In this document: positions 12,178 to 23,094 of the stretch, in pieces
How positions within the stretch are numbered: the first letter of the stretch is position 1
How the letters are laid out: each line of letters opens with the position of its first letter
NCBI GenBank assembly: GCA_032718475.1
Contig: JAUCBJ010008463.1
Location: 1-64,000, forward strand
Direction of reading: 5' to 3'
Length of the DNA: 64,000 nt
Origin: Nemertoderma westbladi
Lineage: Eukaryota > Xenacoelomorpha > Nemertodermatida > Nemertodermatidae
The notes under the pieces: generated by a model
Databases searched by the model: none
Told to the model about the DNA's origin: nothing
What the model saw: only the letters and a program-made list of their open reading frames with translations
Translations under genes and position numbers: made by a program

Positions 12178-12465
12178 CTTTGAAACGTTTTTTTTGCCAT
12201 ATAGAAAAATATTAGATAACGACTATCAGAAGGAAAAAAGTTATTCTAGGAAAAAAACAAACTAATTAATTAATTACTAATTAACAAAAACTAATTAACA
12301 AATTAATAGTCATTTACACATTTAAAAAATTGTAAAACAGTTGGCACCCATGCATACATTCTTAGGAAATAAGTTGCATTGATGACAAAATGTATCTTAA
12401 TAATACTATTGAATATCTCGAATTAATGTTTTGGCAAATCAGTATTAACAGATTGATAATAATTA

Positions 12466-12605
12466 TTTATTACATGGGAAATAAAAGTAGAACATTTTTT
12501 TCGTTATACTCGAGGAATTTTACTTATCGAGCGACAGCGAGGTTAATAAAGGGTCGAGAGAATATTGAAAAAAAAATGTTCTACGTTTTTTTCCCATGTA
12601 ATACG
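12466..12605. repeat. Inverted repeat, ~35-bp arms, ~65-bp loop
   Basis: The left arm (ttattacatgggaaataaaa, then gtagaacattttttt) is mirrored by the right arm (aaaaaaatgttctacg, then tttttttcccatgtaata). The arms are about 90% complementary. It may be a short fold-back element; no target duplication was recognised. Confidence 0.7.
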
Positions 12606-13276
12606 TAATTTTATTCTTAGATTGGTACTTTTTTGTTGCTCAATTCTTTAATAAAACATAGCGAAATACTACAGTTACAGTTAGTATTACAAAATAAATT
12701 GAACTGCAGTATTTTACTAATTTGCTTCCATAGTTACTGTGATTCATATTATTGTACTCTTCAACTCCTAATGCTGCATTACTCAATGTTACAATAATTT
12801 AGTGTTCTCGAATATTAATTACGTAACTAGAGAGCAGCTTAACTACCTGCCCTAAACCAATATTGGATATTGAGTTCCGTTTTGGTGTACGGCTTTTCTA
12901 CGTCAATGCTCTTTCAATATATGTAATACAATTATTATATGCAATGTATATAAATTTAAGAAATTCCACCAAAAAATATTTTAATATACTTTTTTCGCCT
13001 GGAAAAAAAGTAAAATCAATGCATTCCTATGGGTTACTTTTTTCCCTGGGAAAAAAATTTAAACTTTTTCTCCCGATTTTGGGGTATATTCGAGCGAAAA
13101 AGTAACAATTTAAGAATAAAATATCTTAATAAATAAAGTAGACTTTTTATATATTTCAAATTGTCAATATCAAATGAATATCAATGCAAGATATGAATTG
13201 AGCAATAATGCAAAATAATCTTGTCAATATTTATATTGCTAATTTGCATATTTATCTTTGTCAATGGATACATAGT
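12606..13276. other. AT-rich intergenic sequence
   Basis: No gene seen. A short hairpin (cctggaaaaaaagtaa paired with ttacttttttccctgg) lies near 12998-13050. Confidence 0.5.
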
Positions 13277-16200
13277 TGATATGTTAGGTGCTAACTAATA
13301 TGTTAGGATTGGGATACTAACTCTAACTAATATGTTAGGATTGGGATACTAACTCTAACTAATATGTTAGGATAGGGATACTAACTCTAACTAATATGTT
13401 AGGATTGGGATACTAACTCTAACTAATATGTTAGGATTGGGATACTAACTCTAACTAATAGGTTAGGATTGGGATACTAACTCTAACTAATATGTTAGGA
13501 TTGGGATACTAACAATAACTAATAGGTTAGGATTGGGATACTAACTCTAACTAATATGTTAGGATTGGGAAACTAACTCTAACTAATGGATTAGGATTTG
13601 GGATACTAACTCTAACTAATATGTTAGGATTGGGATACTAACTCTAACTAATATGTTAGGATTGGGATACTAACTCTAACTAATATGTTAGGATTGGGAT
13701 ACTAACTCTAACTAATATGTTAGGATTGGGATACTAACTCTAACTAATGGATTAGGATTTGGGATACTAACTCTAACTAATATGTTAGGATTGGGATACT
13801 AACTCTAACTAATATGTTAGGATTGGGATACTAACTCTAACTAATGGGTTAGGATTTGGGATACTAACTCTAACTAATATGTTAGGATTGGGATACTAAC
13901 TCTAACTAATATGTTAGGATTGGGATACTAACTCTAACTAATGGGTTAGGATTTGGATACTAACTCTAACAAATATGTTAGGATTGGGATACTAACTCTA
14001 ACTAATATGTTAGGATTGGGATACTAACTCTAACTAATATGTTAGGATTGGGATACTAACTCTAACTAATAGGTTAGGATTGGGATACAAACTATAACTA
14101 ATATGTTAGGATTAGGATACTAACTCTAACTAATATGTTAGGATTGGGATACTAACTCTAACTAATATGTTATGATTGGGATACTAACTCTAACTAATGG
14201 GTTAGGATTTGGGATACTAACTCTAACTAATATGTTAGGATTGGGATACTAACTCTAACTAATATGTTAGGATTTGGGATGCTAACTCTAACTAATATGT
14301 TAGGATTGGGATACTAACTCTAACTAATAGGTTAGGATTGGGATACTAACTCTAACTAATGGGTTAGGATTTGGGATACTAACTCTAACTAATAGGTTAG
14401 GATTTGGGATACTAACTCTAACTAATATGTTATGATAGGGATACTAACTCTAACTAATGGGTTAGGATTTGGGATACTAACTCTAACTAATAGGTTAGGA
14501 TTTGGGATACTAACTCTAACTAATATGTTATGATTGGGATACTAACTCTAACTAATATGTTATGATTGGGATACTAACTCTAACTAATATGTTAGGATTG
14601 GGATACTAACTCTAACTAATGGGTTAGGATTTGGGATACTAACTCTAACTAATGGGTTAGGATTTGGGATACTAACTCTAACTAATATCTTATGATTGGG
14701 ATACTAACTCTAACTAATAGGTTAGGATTGGGATACTAACTCTAACTAATGGGTTAGGATTTGGGATACTAACTCTAACTAATAGGTTAGGATTTGGGAT
14801 ACTAACTCTAACTAATATGTTATGATTGGGATACTAACTCTAACTAATATGTTATGATTGGGATACTAACTCTAACTAATAGGTTAGGATTGGGATACTA
14901 ACTCTAACTAATGGGTTAGGATTTGGGATACTAACTCTAACTAATAGGTTAGGATTTGGGATACTAACTCTAACTAATATGTTATGATTGGGATACTAAC
15001 TCTAACTAATGGGTTAGGATTTGGGATACTAACTCTAACTAATGGGTTAGGATTTGGGATACTAACTCTAACTAATATGTTAGGATTGGGATACTAACTC
15101 TAACTAATAGGTTAGGATTGGGATACTAACTCTAACTAATATGTTAGGATTGGGATACTAACTCTAACTAATAGGTTAGGATTGGGATACTAACTCTAAC
15201 TAATGGGTTAGGATTTGGGATACTAACTCTAACTAATATGTTATGATTGGGATACTAACTCTAACTAATGGGTTAGGATTTGGGATACTAACTCTAACTA
15301 ATATGTTAGGATTGGGATACTAACTCTAACTAATAGGTTAGGATTGGGATACTAACTCTAACTAATAGGTTAGGATTGGGATACTAACTCTAACTAATGG
15401 GTTAGGATTTGGGATACTAACTCTAACTAATATGTTATGATTGGGATACTAACTCTAACTAATGGGTTAGGATTTGGGATACTAACTCTAACTAATATGT
15501 TAGGATTTGGGATACTAACTCTAACTAATATGTTATGATTGGGATACTAACTCTAACTAATGGGTTAGCATTTGGGATACTAACTCTAACTAATATGTTA
15601 GGATTGGGATACTAACTCTAACTAATAGGTTAGGATTGGGATACTAACTCTAACTAATATGTTAGGATTGGGATACTAACTCTAACAAATAGGTTAGGAT
15701 TGGGATACTAACTCTAACTAATGGGTTAGGATTTGGGATACTAACTCTAACTAATATGTTATGATTGGGATACTAACTCTAACTAATGGGTTAGGATTTG
15801 GGATACTAACTCTAACTAATATGTTAGGATTGGGATACTAACTCTAACTAATAGGTTAGGATTGGGATACTAACTCTAACTAATAGGTTAGGATTGGGAT
15901 ACTAACTCTAACTAATGGGTTAGGATTTGGGATACTAACTCTAACTAATATGTTATGATTGGGATACTAACTCTAACTAATGGGTTAGGATTTGGGATAC
16001 TAACTCTAACTAATATGTTATGATTGGGATACTAACTCTAACTAATATGTTATGATTGGGATACTAACTCTAACTAATAGGTTAGGATTGGGATACTAAC
16101 TCTAACTAATGGGTTAGGATTTGGGATACTAACTCTAACTAATAGGTTAGGATTTGGGATACTAACTCTAACTAATATGTTATGATTGGGATACTAACTC

Positions 16201-16781
16201 TAACTAATGGGTTAGGATTTGGGATACTAACTCTAACTAATGGGTTAGGATTTGGGATACTAACTCTAACTAATATGTTAGGATTGGGATACTAACTCTA
16301 ACTAATAGGTTAGGATTGGGATACTAACTCTAACTAATATGTTAGGATTGGGATACTAACTCTAACTAATAGGTTAGGATTGGGATACTAACTCTAACTA
16401 ATGGGTTAGGATTTGGGATACTAACTCTAACTAATATGTTATGATTGGGATACTAACTCTAACTAATGGGTTAGGATTTGGGATAGTAACTCTAACTAAT
16501 ATGTTAGGATTGGGATACTAACTCTAACTAATAGGTTAGGATTGGGATACTAACTCTAACTAATAGGTTAGGATTGGGATACTAACTCTAACTAATGGGT
16601 TTAGGATTTGGGATACTAACTCTAACTAATATGTTATGATTGGGATACTAACTCTAACTAATGGGTTAGGATTTGGGATACTAACTCTAACTAATATGTT
16701 AGGATTTGGGATACTAACTCTAACTAATATGTTATGATTGGGATACTAACTCTAACTAATGGGTTAGCATTTGGGATACTC
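13277..16781 (+). repeat. 32/33-bp satellite, about 108 copies, with higher-order repeats
   Basis: The unit reads taactctaactaatatgtta, then ggattgggatac. The 32-bp form has 'gattggg', the 33-bp form 'gatttggg'. Subtypes differ at the middle bases (atatgtta, ataggtta, atgggtta) and at gttagg versus gttatg. Each unit holds a small dyad, CTAAC-6-GTTAG, kept in all main subtypes. Subtypes are not random: the stretch about 14880-15580 recurs at 16079-16780 with a 1199-bp shift, including a private 'gttagcattt' variant (15564 and 16763). Motifs such as TTAGGATTTGGG resemble degenerate telomeric sequence, but this is not a telomere repeat. Confidence 0.97.
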
Positions 16782-17435
16782 TTATATAAATAACATAGTT
16801 TACTAAGTATTGATAATACAGTTTATTTGTTTGTTTGAATTTGATTGGTTTTGTATTGTTTTATACATAACCTCAATAATAATCGATCATTTAATATTAC
16901 CAACTATTTTATTTTTCAATTTTGTATCTTATCAAACACCCTTTTACTTAATATCCCCAGATATATGGTGGAGCGTAACCTGATCTATTGACAATCGTCT
17001 ATTGTTTTGGTTTTGCTTTAGAGAGCCCGGTCCATGCCACTTCCCAAAAACATACTTTCTAACTGTAGATCGGACCCCAATCTACCTAGCACGGAATATT
17101 ATCATATTGTCATTTTGGCCAGTTACGCCTAATTATCATATTTTGACAATTTGGCAATTTAATTGGCTGAAAATAGTTTGCATTTATAGCAATATAAACG
17201 AATGTCGTAATAAAGTATATTGCCAAATGTGGAAGATATTTGACAAATTAAATTGCCAAAATACAGCGGCTATTTTATATTGCTTTGATGGCCAAATAGA
17301 AAGTCGAGATCGGTGTACCAAATTTGTGCGGTATGGCAATATAGTTGACCATTTTGGCAATATTGTTTCAATGTTTCGAGTGTAGGCCTACATACTGTAG
17401 TACGAGTATCGTTATAAAATAAGAACAAAAATACA
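16782..17435. other. Intergenic DNA
   Basis: AT-rich. One 127-codon open frame (17002-17385 plus) lacks any recognisable domain. The stretch 17100-17360 is full of TTGGCAAT/ATTGCCAA words in both orientations. I do not support a gene here. Confidence 0.45.
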
Positions 17436-17526
17436 CCATATAACCCTTAATATACAACAACCATTTATAGGGGGTCGGAGCCCCCCACACCCCCCCTTAA
17501 TTTTTTTCAAATTTCAATAAAATGCT

Positions 17527-18174
17527 ACCTTTTCTTACTGGTGGCCCGGCCGGATTTTTTAATTTATAAGCTATTTCGATACAACAAGCCGTTAAAAATC
17601 GTCTATTTTGCAATATTTAGCCACCTCCATCGGGTTTATTTTTCGCCTTTGGAATGAAATCTAGATATCATTAGATCCGCCTTCATCTGCAGATTCGGAA
17701 TCTGAAACCCGTTGTAAATTTCACCTATAACTTCCGGAGATATTATCAAAATACTAGGGTATAAATTTTATGACGTAAATTGCTATAATTCTAATGTTTT
17801 TTTTACTCAATTCTAAAATATTAATTATGGGTAATGAAAAAACAAGATGGAGAGTTTTAAACGCTTAGCTAAATAATAATTAATATTCTAGAATAAAGAC
17901 AACAAAACATCAGAATTATAGCGATTTACGTCTCTAAATTTATACATTAGAATTTTGATAATATCTTTACCAATTTTTGGTTAACTTTAAAACGGTTTTC
18001 AGATTCGGAATCTACAGGCGAAGGCGGTTTTAATGGTATCCAGATTAAATTTCAAAGATCTAAAAATAAAGTCTACGGAGGTGGTTAAACATTGCTAAAT
18101 AGACATTTTTTAAGGACTTGAATGAAAATAACTAAAAAATTAAAAATCCGACCAGGCCACCAGTAAGAAAAGGT
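17527..18174. mobile_element. 648-bp fold-back (long palindromic) element
   Basis: The whole segment is an imperfect palindrome centred near 17850, with arms of about 320 bp at roughly 80% identity. The ends are accttttcttactggtggcc and its complement ggccaccagtaagaaaaggt. Matching internal blocks include agattcggaatct and cgccttc on both arms. It interrupts the left inverted repeat of the THAP-containing element. No ORF. Confidence 0.85.
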
Positions 18175-18577
18175 GTCGATCATGGAATACCGGTACTAAA
18201 TATACACGGAACCAGATAGATGTCCGATTTCACGAGTCATTCTTTTTATTGCTTTAATCTATTGTACTCGATGCATGAATAAAAATTTTGAAAAAAAAAT
18301 TGGTGGTCATCGATCTCGTTGCCATGGCAACAGAGATTAAATTGTTGCGTGCATCACTATCTAAATCGCTATATCGTCAACACTACTTGGCTGAGTAATT
18401 CCATAGTAACTATGATAGAACGCATTACTGTAGTTCTTCTAGAAGGCCTTGGTTGTACAATACAATTTCACAGGGTTAAACGACACGACAGTGCGAAATC
18501 AGATTAGAACATACAGTACTGTATACCACACCTCTATAGCTAAGGTTAAAACACACCGTGTCCTACCTACAGTACAG

Positions 18578-18585
18578 TATATAAA
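18578..18585 (+). promoter_or_regulatory. TATA-like box ahead of the THAP ORF
   Basis: TATATAAA lies 11 nt before the THAP start codon. That is too close for a conventional 5' UTR starting ~30 nt downstream, so use of this box would put the RNA start inside the ORF. Pattern only. Confidence 0.25.
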
Positions 18586-18595
18586 TTAATAACGA

Positions 18596-19027
18596 ATGCC
18601 TGGTGTTTGTTGTGTACCTAATTGTGGGGTGAGGGCCGGGCCTAGTGCTACGGTATACTGTATACCCAAGGACACATCAACTAGGGACAAGTGGCTTAAA
18701 GCAGTGAGAAAGCCAGGTGTGTTTTCCTGCGACAGTTTGGGTGTCTGTTGCAGACATTTTTCACAAAGCGATTTCATTGCTAAGCCATTTAAAAGAAAAG
18801 AGCTGAGAGATTCCGCTGTGCCATCATTATGTCTACCAGGATCAGAGAAGAGTGAAACAACACTTTCTAAACGTGTTAACTTCTATGGTAGACGCAAAAA
18901 ACCAACAAACCGGATAACACTGACAAAGGACTTAGATAGGGACCAAGAGTCAACATTTAGAGACTTCGATCAACTGGTGGGTGTGACAGTTACTTACAAA
19001 AAGTATTTCAGTACCTATTTTAAGTAA
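18596..19027 (+). CDS. THAP-type zinc-finger protein, probable N-terminal exon
   Basis: The 143-residue ORF starts directly with a THAP domain (residues 1-80): MPGVCCVPNC supplies the first zinc cysteines, W33 is the conserved tryptophan, C51-x2-H54 completes the C2CH site, and AVPSLC (74-79) matches the AVPTxF end of the fold. THAP domains bind DNA sequence-specifically. The remaining 60 residues are basic and unrelated to known domains and may read into an intron. Inverted repeats on both sides suggest a transposase fragment, but a host THAP gene is possible. No downstream exon was found. Confidence 0.7.
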   Translation: MPGVCCVPNCGVRAGPSATVYCIPKDTSTRDKWLKAVRKPGVFSCDSLGVCCRHFSQSDFIAKPFKRKELRDSAVPSLCLPGSEKSETTLSKRVNFYGRRKKPTNRITLTKDLDRDQESTFRDFDQLVGVTVTYKKYFSTYFK

Positions 19028-19205
19028 GCTAAGTACGCTAAGGCGAGCCTTAGTGTACTGGTATCATTAGGCAACGGTGTATATTTAGTATTCCATGTGT
19101 CGATCTATCATCATACCGAATTTCGTAGCATTTTATTGAAATTTGAAAAGAATTAGGGGCTCCGACCCCCTAAAAATGGTTGTCGTATTAAGGGTATATG
19201 GTTAT

Positions 19206-19689
19206 AGAATCATAATTTCCCAAATAAATTTCAAACTTATCGTGAAAATCTAAGCAAACATTGGTAAATCAAGTAAGAATACTGGTAATTTTATTAGATT
19301 ATGTTACACGGTATGTTACACAATATTAATATTATTAGTTTTAATATGAGCATTAATTCCCAGAATACTTGTTGTTTAAGTTGTCATATCAACTGATACA
19401 TTTTTGACTCACACATACACTTTGATACCGAGAAAGGGCGGTGGAAGTTTTGCGCAAATCCAATCTCGGCGAATTAATATATTGTCTTAATGTTAAATGA
19501 TCAATTAAGGTAAAAGGACCAGGTTACAGTTCACGTTATTCTAAACAAAACAATAAACTAAAGACAATAATTAGGCGATTCATAGTAACAATAACGGTCT
19601 TGATGCAAGTAGTTGTAGTTCCCTAAGTTTGTAAATATTCTTTATGATGTCATTATTTATGTCCTTATTATCATTCTATCATTATAAAG
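19206..19689. other. Intergenic DNA
   Basis: AT-rich, no coding signal, no obvious repeat structure. Confidence 0.4.
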
Positions 19690-20095
19690 CAGCCTGTCCA
19701 ATTAGCTGAGGGGCCTTTGTGCTCCCTCTAGTGATTCTGAGAGTTCTCCTATGTCATCAGCAAAGTCTAGATCAGTTAGGTACTTTGCAGGATTTCCTCG
19801 ACTTCTGGAGCCAGTGGGCGGAGTTACCATGACACCCCATCATCATTATGATGATTTAAGGATACGCGTAGAACATAGTCAACCACAATAATGAACAGGA
19901 ATGGTGCAAGTGTATCTCCCTGGAGGACTCCCCATAACACTTCGAATCGTGTGTCACTGTCAACAGTAGACACAAATGTCGTCGAACCGTCATGTACTGC
20001 AATAATTTCATCAGGAATCCCATATAGTGAAAGTATGCTGAACATACATAAGCGAGAGACTGAAAGGAAGGCCTTGAAGAAGTCAACAGAGGCTG
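19690..20095 (-). mobile_element. LINE family A fragment, reverse-transcriptase region (degraded)
   Basis: The minus strand encodes the RT stretch corresponding to 32580-32880 plus the next segment found at 27970-28060. Landmarks are YGIPDEII, a QGDTLAPFLF block and a DFADD-like catalytic motif. A short deletion after DEIIA, frameshifts and stops break it. It bridges the gap between the two plus-strand copies and so helps define the family consensus. Confidence 0.85.
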
Positions 20096-20237
20096 ATATA
20101 AAGCTGATAATATAATATCAAATAAGGCTGATATAATGATTATTATTCAGGCCGGATAGTTATAAAACCGAAAATAACGAAAAAAGAGAAATTATCAACG
20201 AAACTATCGAAATTATTTCGCCCCATTTTCGACCTTA

Positions 20238-20724
20238 AAAAAGTAATTTAATACCAAATACTGTCTGCTGGTTGGTTGTTAGCTGTTGACCAATGGCGGC
20301 TTGGATGAATCAATTCAGCATCAGCAGGCAGTGTACTGGACAACTGGTGTATTACAAGCAAGGTACAGCCTGGAGGTGTAAGGTTAAAGGAACCGGTCCG
20401 GTCAGCCAGTACCCTAACCCAACACTGCATACGCATTACGGCGTACGGTACCTTCGCGTTGTAGGTGTACACTGTACAGTGACTGCCAGGCAAGTAAGTA
20501 AGTGGCGAAGCGCGGCGAGTGAGTTTTTGGATTATAATTATATTCTATTATTATATTCCGAGGTTACAGTCCTGCAGTCGCAATGCAGTAACTGCTAGCA
20601 GTAGGCCTACACTCTGACTGTACTGTCCTAATTTGAGCGCCATCTTGTGGTGTTTTGACATCATTGGATTACCCCTAATAACCAATCAACAGAGACAGTA
20701 TTTGGTATTAAATTACTTTTAGCG
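20238..20724. mobile_element. ~490-bp MITE with ~45-bp terminal inverted repeats
   Basis: The left end (aaagtaatttaataccaaat, actgtct, ggttggtt) is mirrored at 20680-20724 (aaccaatcaacagagacagt, atttggtattaaattacttt). The interior is non-coding with several CAGTAC/ACCGGT words. A target duplication was not resolved, so the superfamily is unknown. Confidence 0.75.
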
Positions 20725-20761
20725 TCTTAAAATTAAAGCGTAAAAATTACTTTTATTTTTC

Positions 20762-21010
20762 TGCCCCTACCAGTAAGGGTGTCGGTATGTCTGTCCCTAC
20801 CAGTCAGGGTGTCAGTCTGTCTGTCCCTTCCAGTCTGGGTGTCGGTATGTCTTTCCCTATCAGTCAGGGTGTCGGTTTGTCGGTCGCTACTAGTCAGGGT
20901 CTCGGTTTGTTGGTCCCTACCAGTCAGAATGTCGGTTTGTCAGTTCCTACCAGTCTGGGTGTCGGTTTCTCGGTCCCTACCATTCTTTGTGTCGGTTTGT
21001 CTATCTCTGG
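20762..21010 (+). repeat. 30-bp minisatellite, about 8 copies (left part)
   Basis: The unit is approximately gtccctaccagtcagggtgt, then cggtttgtcg. It is open in more than one frame only because the unit length is divisible by three. The same repeat resumes at 22766 after a 1.75-kb interruption. Confidence 0.9.
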
Positions 21011-21039
21011 AAATGGATTGTTTTCGGCTGGAACCCAGT

Positions 21040-21420
21040 TCAGTCACCCTCATAATCTCTTCCCAAACGTTCCTGGTTATTCAGAAGAGATCGGAACATC
21101 TCTTCTTCCCGACGATTCCTCTCTTCTGCTACAACGCGATCACTCTCTAAACGTGCGGCATCTTTATCGTAAAGTTTCTCCATCATTTGAGTAAACATTC
21201 TCGCCTGATTTTCCATCTGTTGTTGCATAACAGTACTGAACATTTGTGCGATGTTGCTCAAGTCAGTTGCCAACCCTGTATCACCTCCTGCAGCACCCTT
21301 CGATGTCTGTTTCGACTTTTTCTCCTCACTCATTGCTGCTTTTCTAATCTCCCCGTGATAAATATCTTTCGTTTCTTCGGCAGTTTGACGAGTAACACGC
21401 TCCAGTTCTGCTACTTACCG
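21040..21420 (-). pseudogene. Gag-like N-terminal fragment of an LTR retrotransposon
   Basis: The 97-residue minus-strand ORF (21040-21333) has a glutamine/methionine-rich predicted coiled coil (QQQMENQARMFTQMMEKL, then EERNRREEEMF). This composition is common at the start of gypsy-type Gag proteins. The open sequence continues upstream to about 21420 without a clear start. No capsid or pol part follows. Retroelement origin is a composition-based inference. Confidence 0.4.
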
Positions 21421-21799
21421 CATAACCCACCTCTAGATGTTAAACATAAGCCTGTATACCCTTACCCTATAGATCGTAGTGAATGCAGCCGGTGGGACCT
21501 CCATGTAATAAGCTATCTCATCATGCTCTTATCTGCATCAACCCGATCATATAAATAACGTAGTCTGTTGCTTATACTTGGTTCATCATAATATAGGGAC
21601 TGTATAATAAAATATAATAACAAAATATAATCACATCAGTACATCACCAATTGATCTCCATAATAATATCATCATATATATAGTTTAGTTATATTAGCAA
21701 CAAATACTACCACGTTCTACAGGCCTATGCCTAACCTAAAACAAAGTAAAGGCTATACGCTACCGATACTGTTATATTCCTATTACACTATGGACTCAT
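21421..21799. other. Intergenic or LTR-like AT-rich DNA
   Basis: No coding signal. Because it lies upstream of the gag-like fragment on the minus strand it could be a leader or LTR, but no second copy is in the window to test this. Confidence 0.35.
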
Positions 21800-22765
21800 A
21801 GTGGACCCAGTTGTCACAAGTCCCAGATAGACCATATTCTGTTTCGTAGGAAATACAGGAGCTCTATACAAGACTGTAATGCATTTACACTTCGACCCTT
21901 CTCCAGTGATCACCGCCTTATTGTGGCCAAGGTAAGACTTAGTCTGCGTGCTAGCAGAACAACGAAATCTGCCTTGCCGCGGCATGACAGGTCCTCTCTG
22001 TTGCAACAGCCAACTGTGAGATCCAGCTTCACACTACAGCTGAGCAACAGGTATGAGGTTCTTGCCTCTGAGGCGGCAGATCACTGTGAGTGCTATACTG
22101 CCTTCACAGAAGCAGTTAAGTTAGCAGCTGCAGAAACATTTCCTGTATACCCTCGAAACAGGAAAAGGGCCCCCTGGACTGACAACAAAACTCAGAAGTG
22201 CCTAAATGACCTCTATAAGGCGCAGAAAGAGTCCCGACTCAAACAGACTACAGTGGCCAAGAATGCAGTTATGGCTGCATCTTGGTCCCTGAACAGGCAG
22301 TACTCTGTTAATCTACAGGAGCTAATAAACCAACAGGTTGATGCCATCAATGATGCTGACGACAGCAGGCAATCATCCCAGGCATGGAGATCGATCAACT
22401 TGCTTACTGGTGCACACATCTCCAATCAGACACCATATAACATTGGAGGTGTCTCATTGGTTCCCCCAAGCTTGACACTAGAACAAAATCGCCTCCGCTT
22501 TGCAGGACATTACTTTCGCCGTGAGGACCAGCCAGTGCATAATCTTGTACTTTGGCAGCCTCATGGAGTGCATAAGCATGGTGGACAGCCTATGGGTTTC
22601 TTGAGACGCATCTTAAAAGGACACTGGCCTTGAAGATGCGGATGATCTAGCAAATGTCATGGGTGATAAGGAGTTGTAGCGGCGCAATTTTGTCGACAAG
22701 CCGGCACAGCATTCTTAAAAATGCAGCTGCAATGCAGCATGCCGATCCTATTAGTAGTAGTAGTA
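21800..22765 (+). mobile_element. LINE family A copy with a large internal deletion
   Basis: The 5' part encodes the end of an AP-type endonuclease (HKSQIDHILF... SSDHRLIVAKVRL) and the linker before RT. At about 22411 it jumps directly to the 3' part (AHISNQT..., as at 28484), so the entire RT domain is missing. The ORF 21923-22633 reads in frame across the joint. The 3' end has the same atgcagcatgccgatcct terminus and a (TAG)n tail. It sits inside the 30-bp minisatellite together with the gag-like fragment. Confidence 0.85.
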
Positions 22766-22910
22766 GTGCCGGTTTGTCGGTCCCTACCATTCTGTGTGTC
22801 GGTTTGTCCCTACCAATCTGGGTGTCGGTTTATCCATCCCTACCATAGTCCGGGTGTGGGTTTGCCCGTCACTACCAGTCAGGTGGTTTGACCGTTCCTA
22901 CCAGGATGGG
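22766..22910 (+). repeat. 30-bp minisatellite, right part (about 5 degenerate copies)
   Basis: Same unit as 20762-21010 (gtcggtttgtcggtccctac, cattctgtgt). The array was therefore split by the material at 21011-22765. Confidence 0.85.
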
Positions 22911-23094
22911 TTTTACATCAGTCCCACATGGAGTCAGTTTAGGTATGTCAGTGCCTCCAGTCTCAGCTGGTGCTCTTTTTAGGATTTAGGATTACCAATT
23001 CAGAGTAGTACAAGTGTTAAATTTCCTGCTGATAAATATTTTCACTGTTTTCTGGGTGTTTTACTGTTTTACTAGTGTTTTCCTAATTTAGAAC

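Larger units (their letters stand above)
17436..19203 (+). mobile_element. Putative THAP-encoding DNA transposon remnant with ~130-bp inverted repeats
   Basis: Inverted repeats flank a THAP exon. On the left, 17436-17530 (ccatataacccttaatatac, then ggggtcggagcc, then tcaataaaatgctac) continues after a nested insertion at about 18174-18220 (ggtgtcgatcatggaata, then ctaaatatacac). The right copy, inverted, spans about 19072-19203. THAP domains are the DNA-binding module of P-element transposases, so an internally deleted P-like element is a reasonable reading. No catalytic domain is present between the repeats, and no flanking target duplication was found. A host THAP exon that happens to sit between two copies of a repeat is the alternative. 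Confidence 0.5.

Noticed and set aside
13277-16781. Telomeric or interstitial telomere tract
   Set aside because: TTAGG-like words occur, but the true unit is 32/33 bp with fixed non-telomeric sequence, and both strands' telomere-like words occur within each unit.
17002-17385. 127-codon ORF as a gene
   Set aside because: No domain, AT-driven composition, and the sequence is dominated by TTGGCAAT/ATTGCCAA words.
20779-21194. Repeat-containing protein encoded by the 30-bp array
   Set aside because: Two frames are open simply because the unit is a multiple of three; the array continues with indels at 22766 and there are no gene signals.
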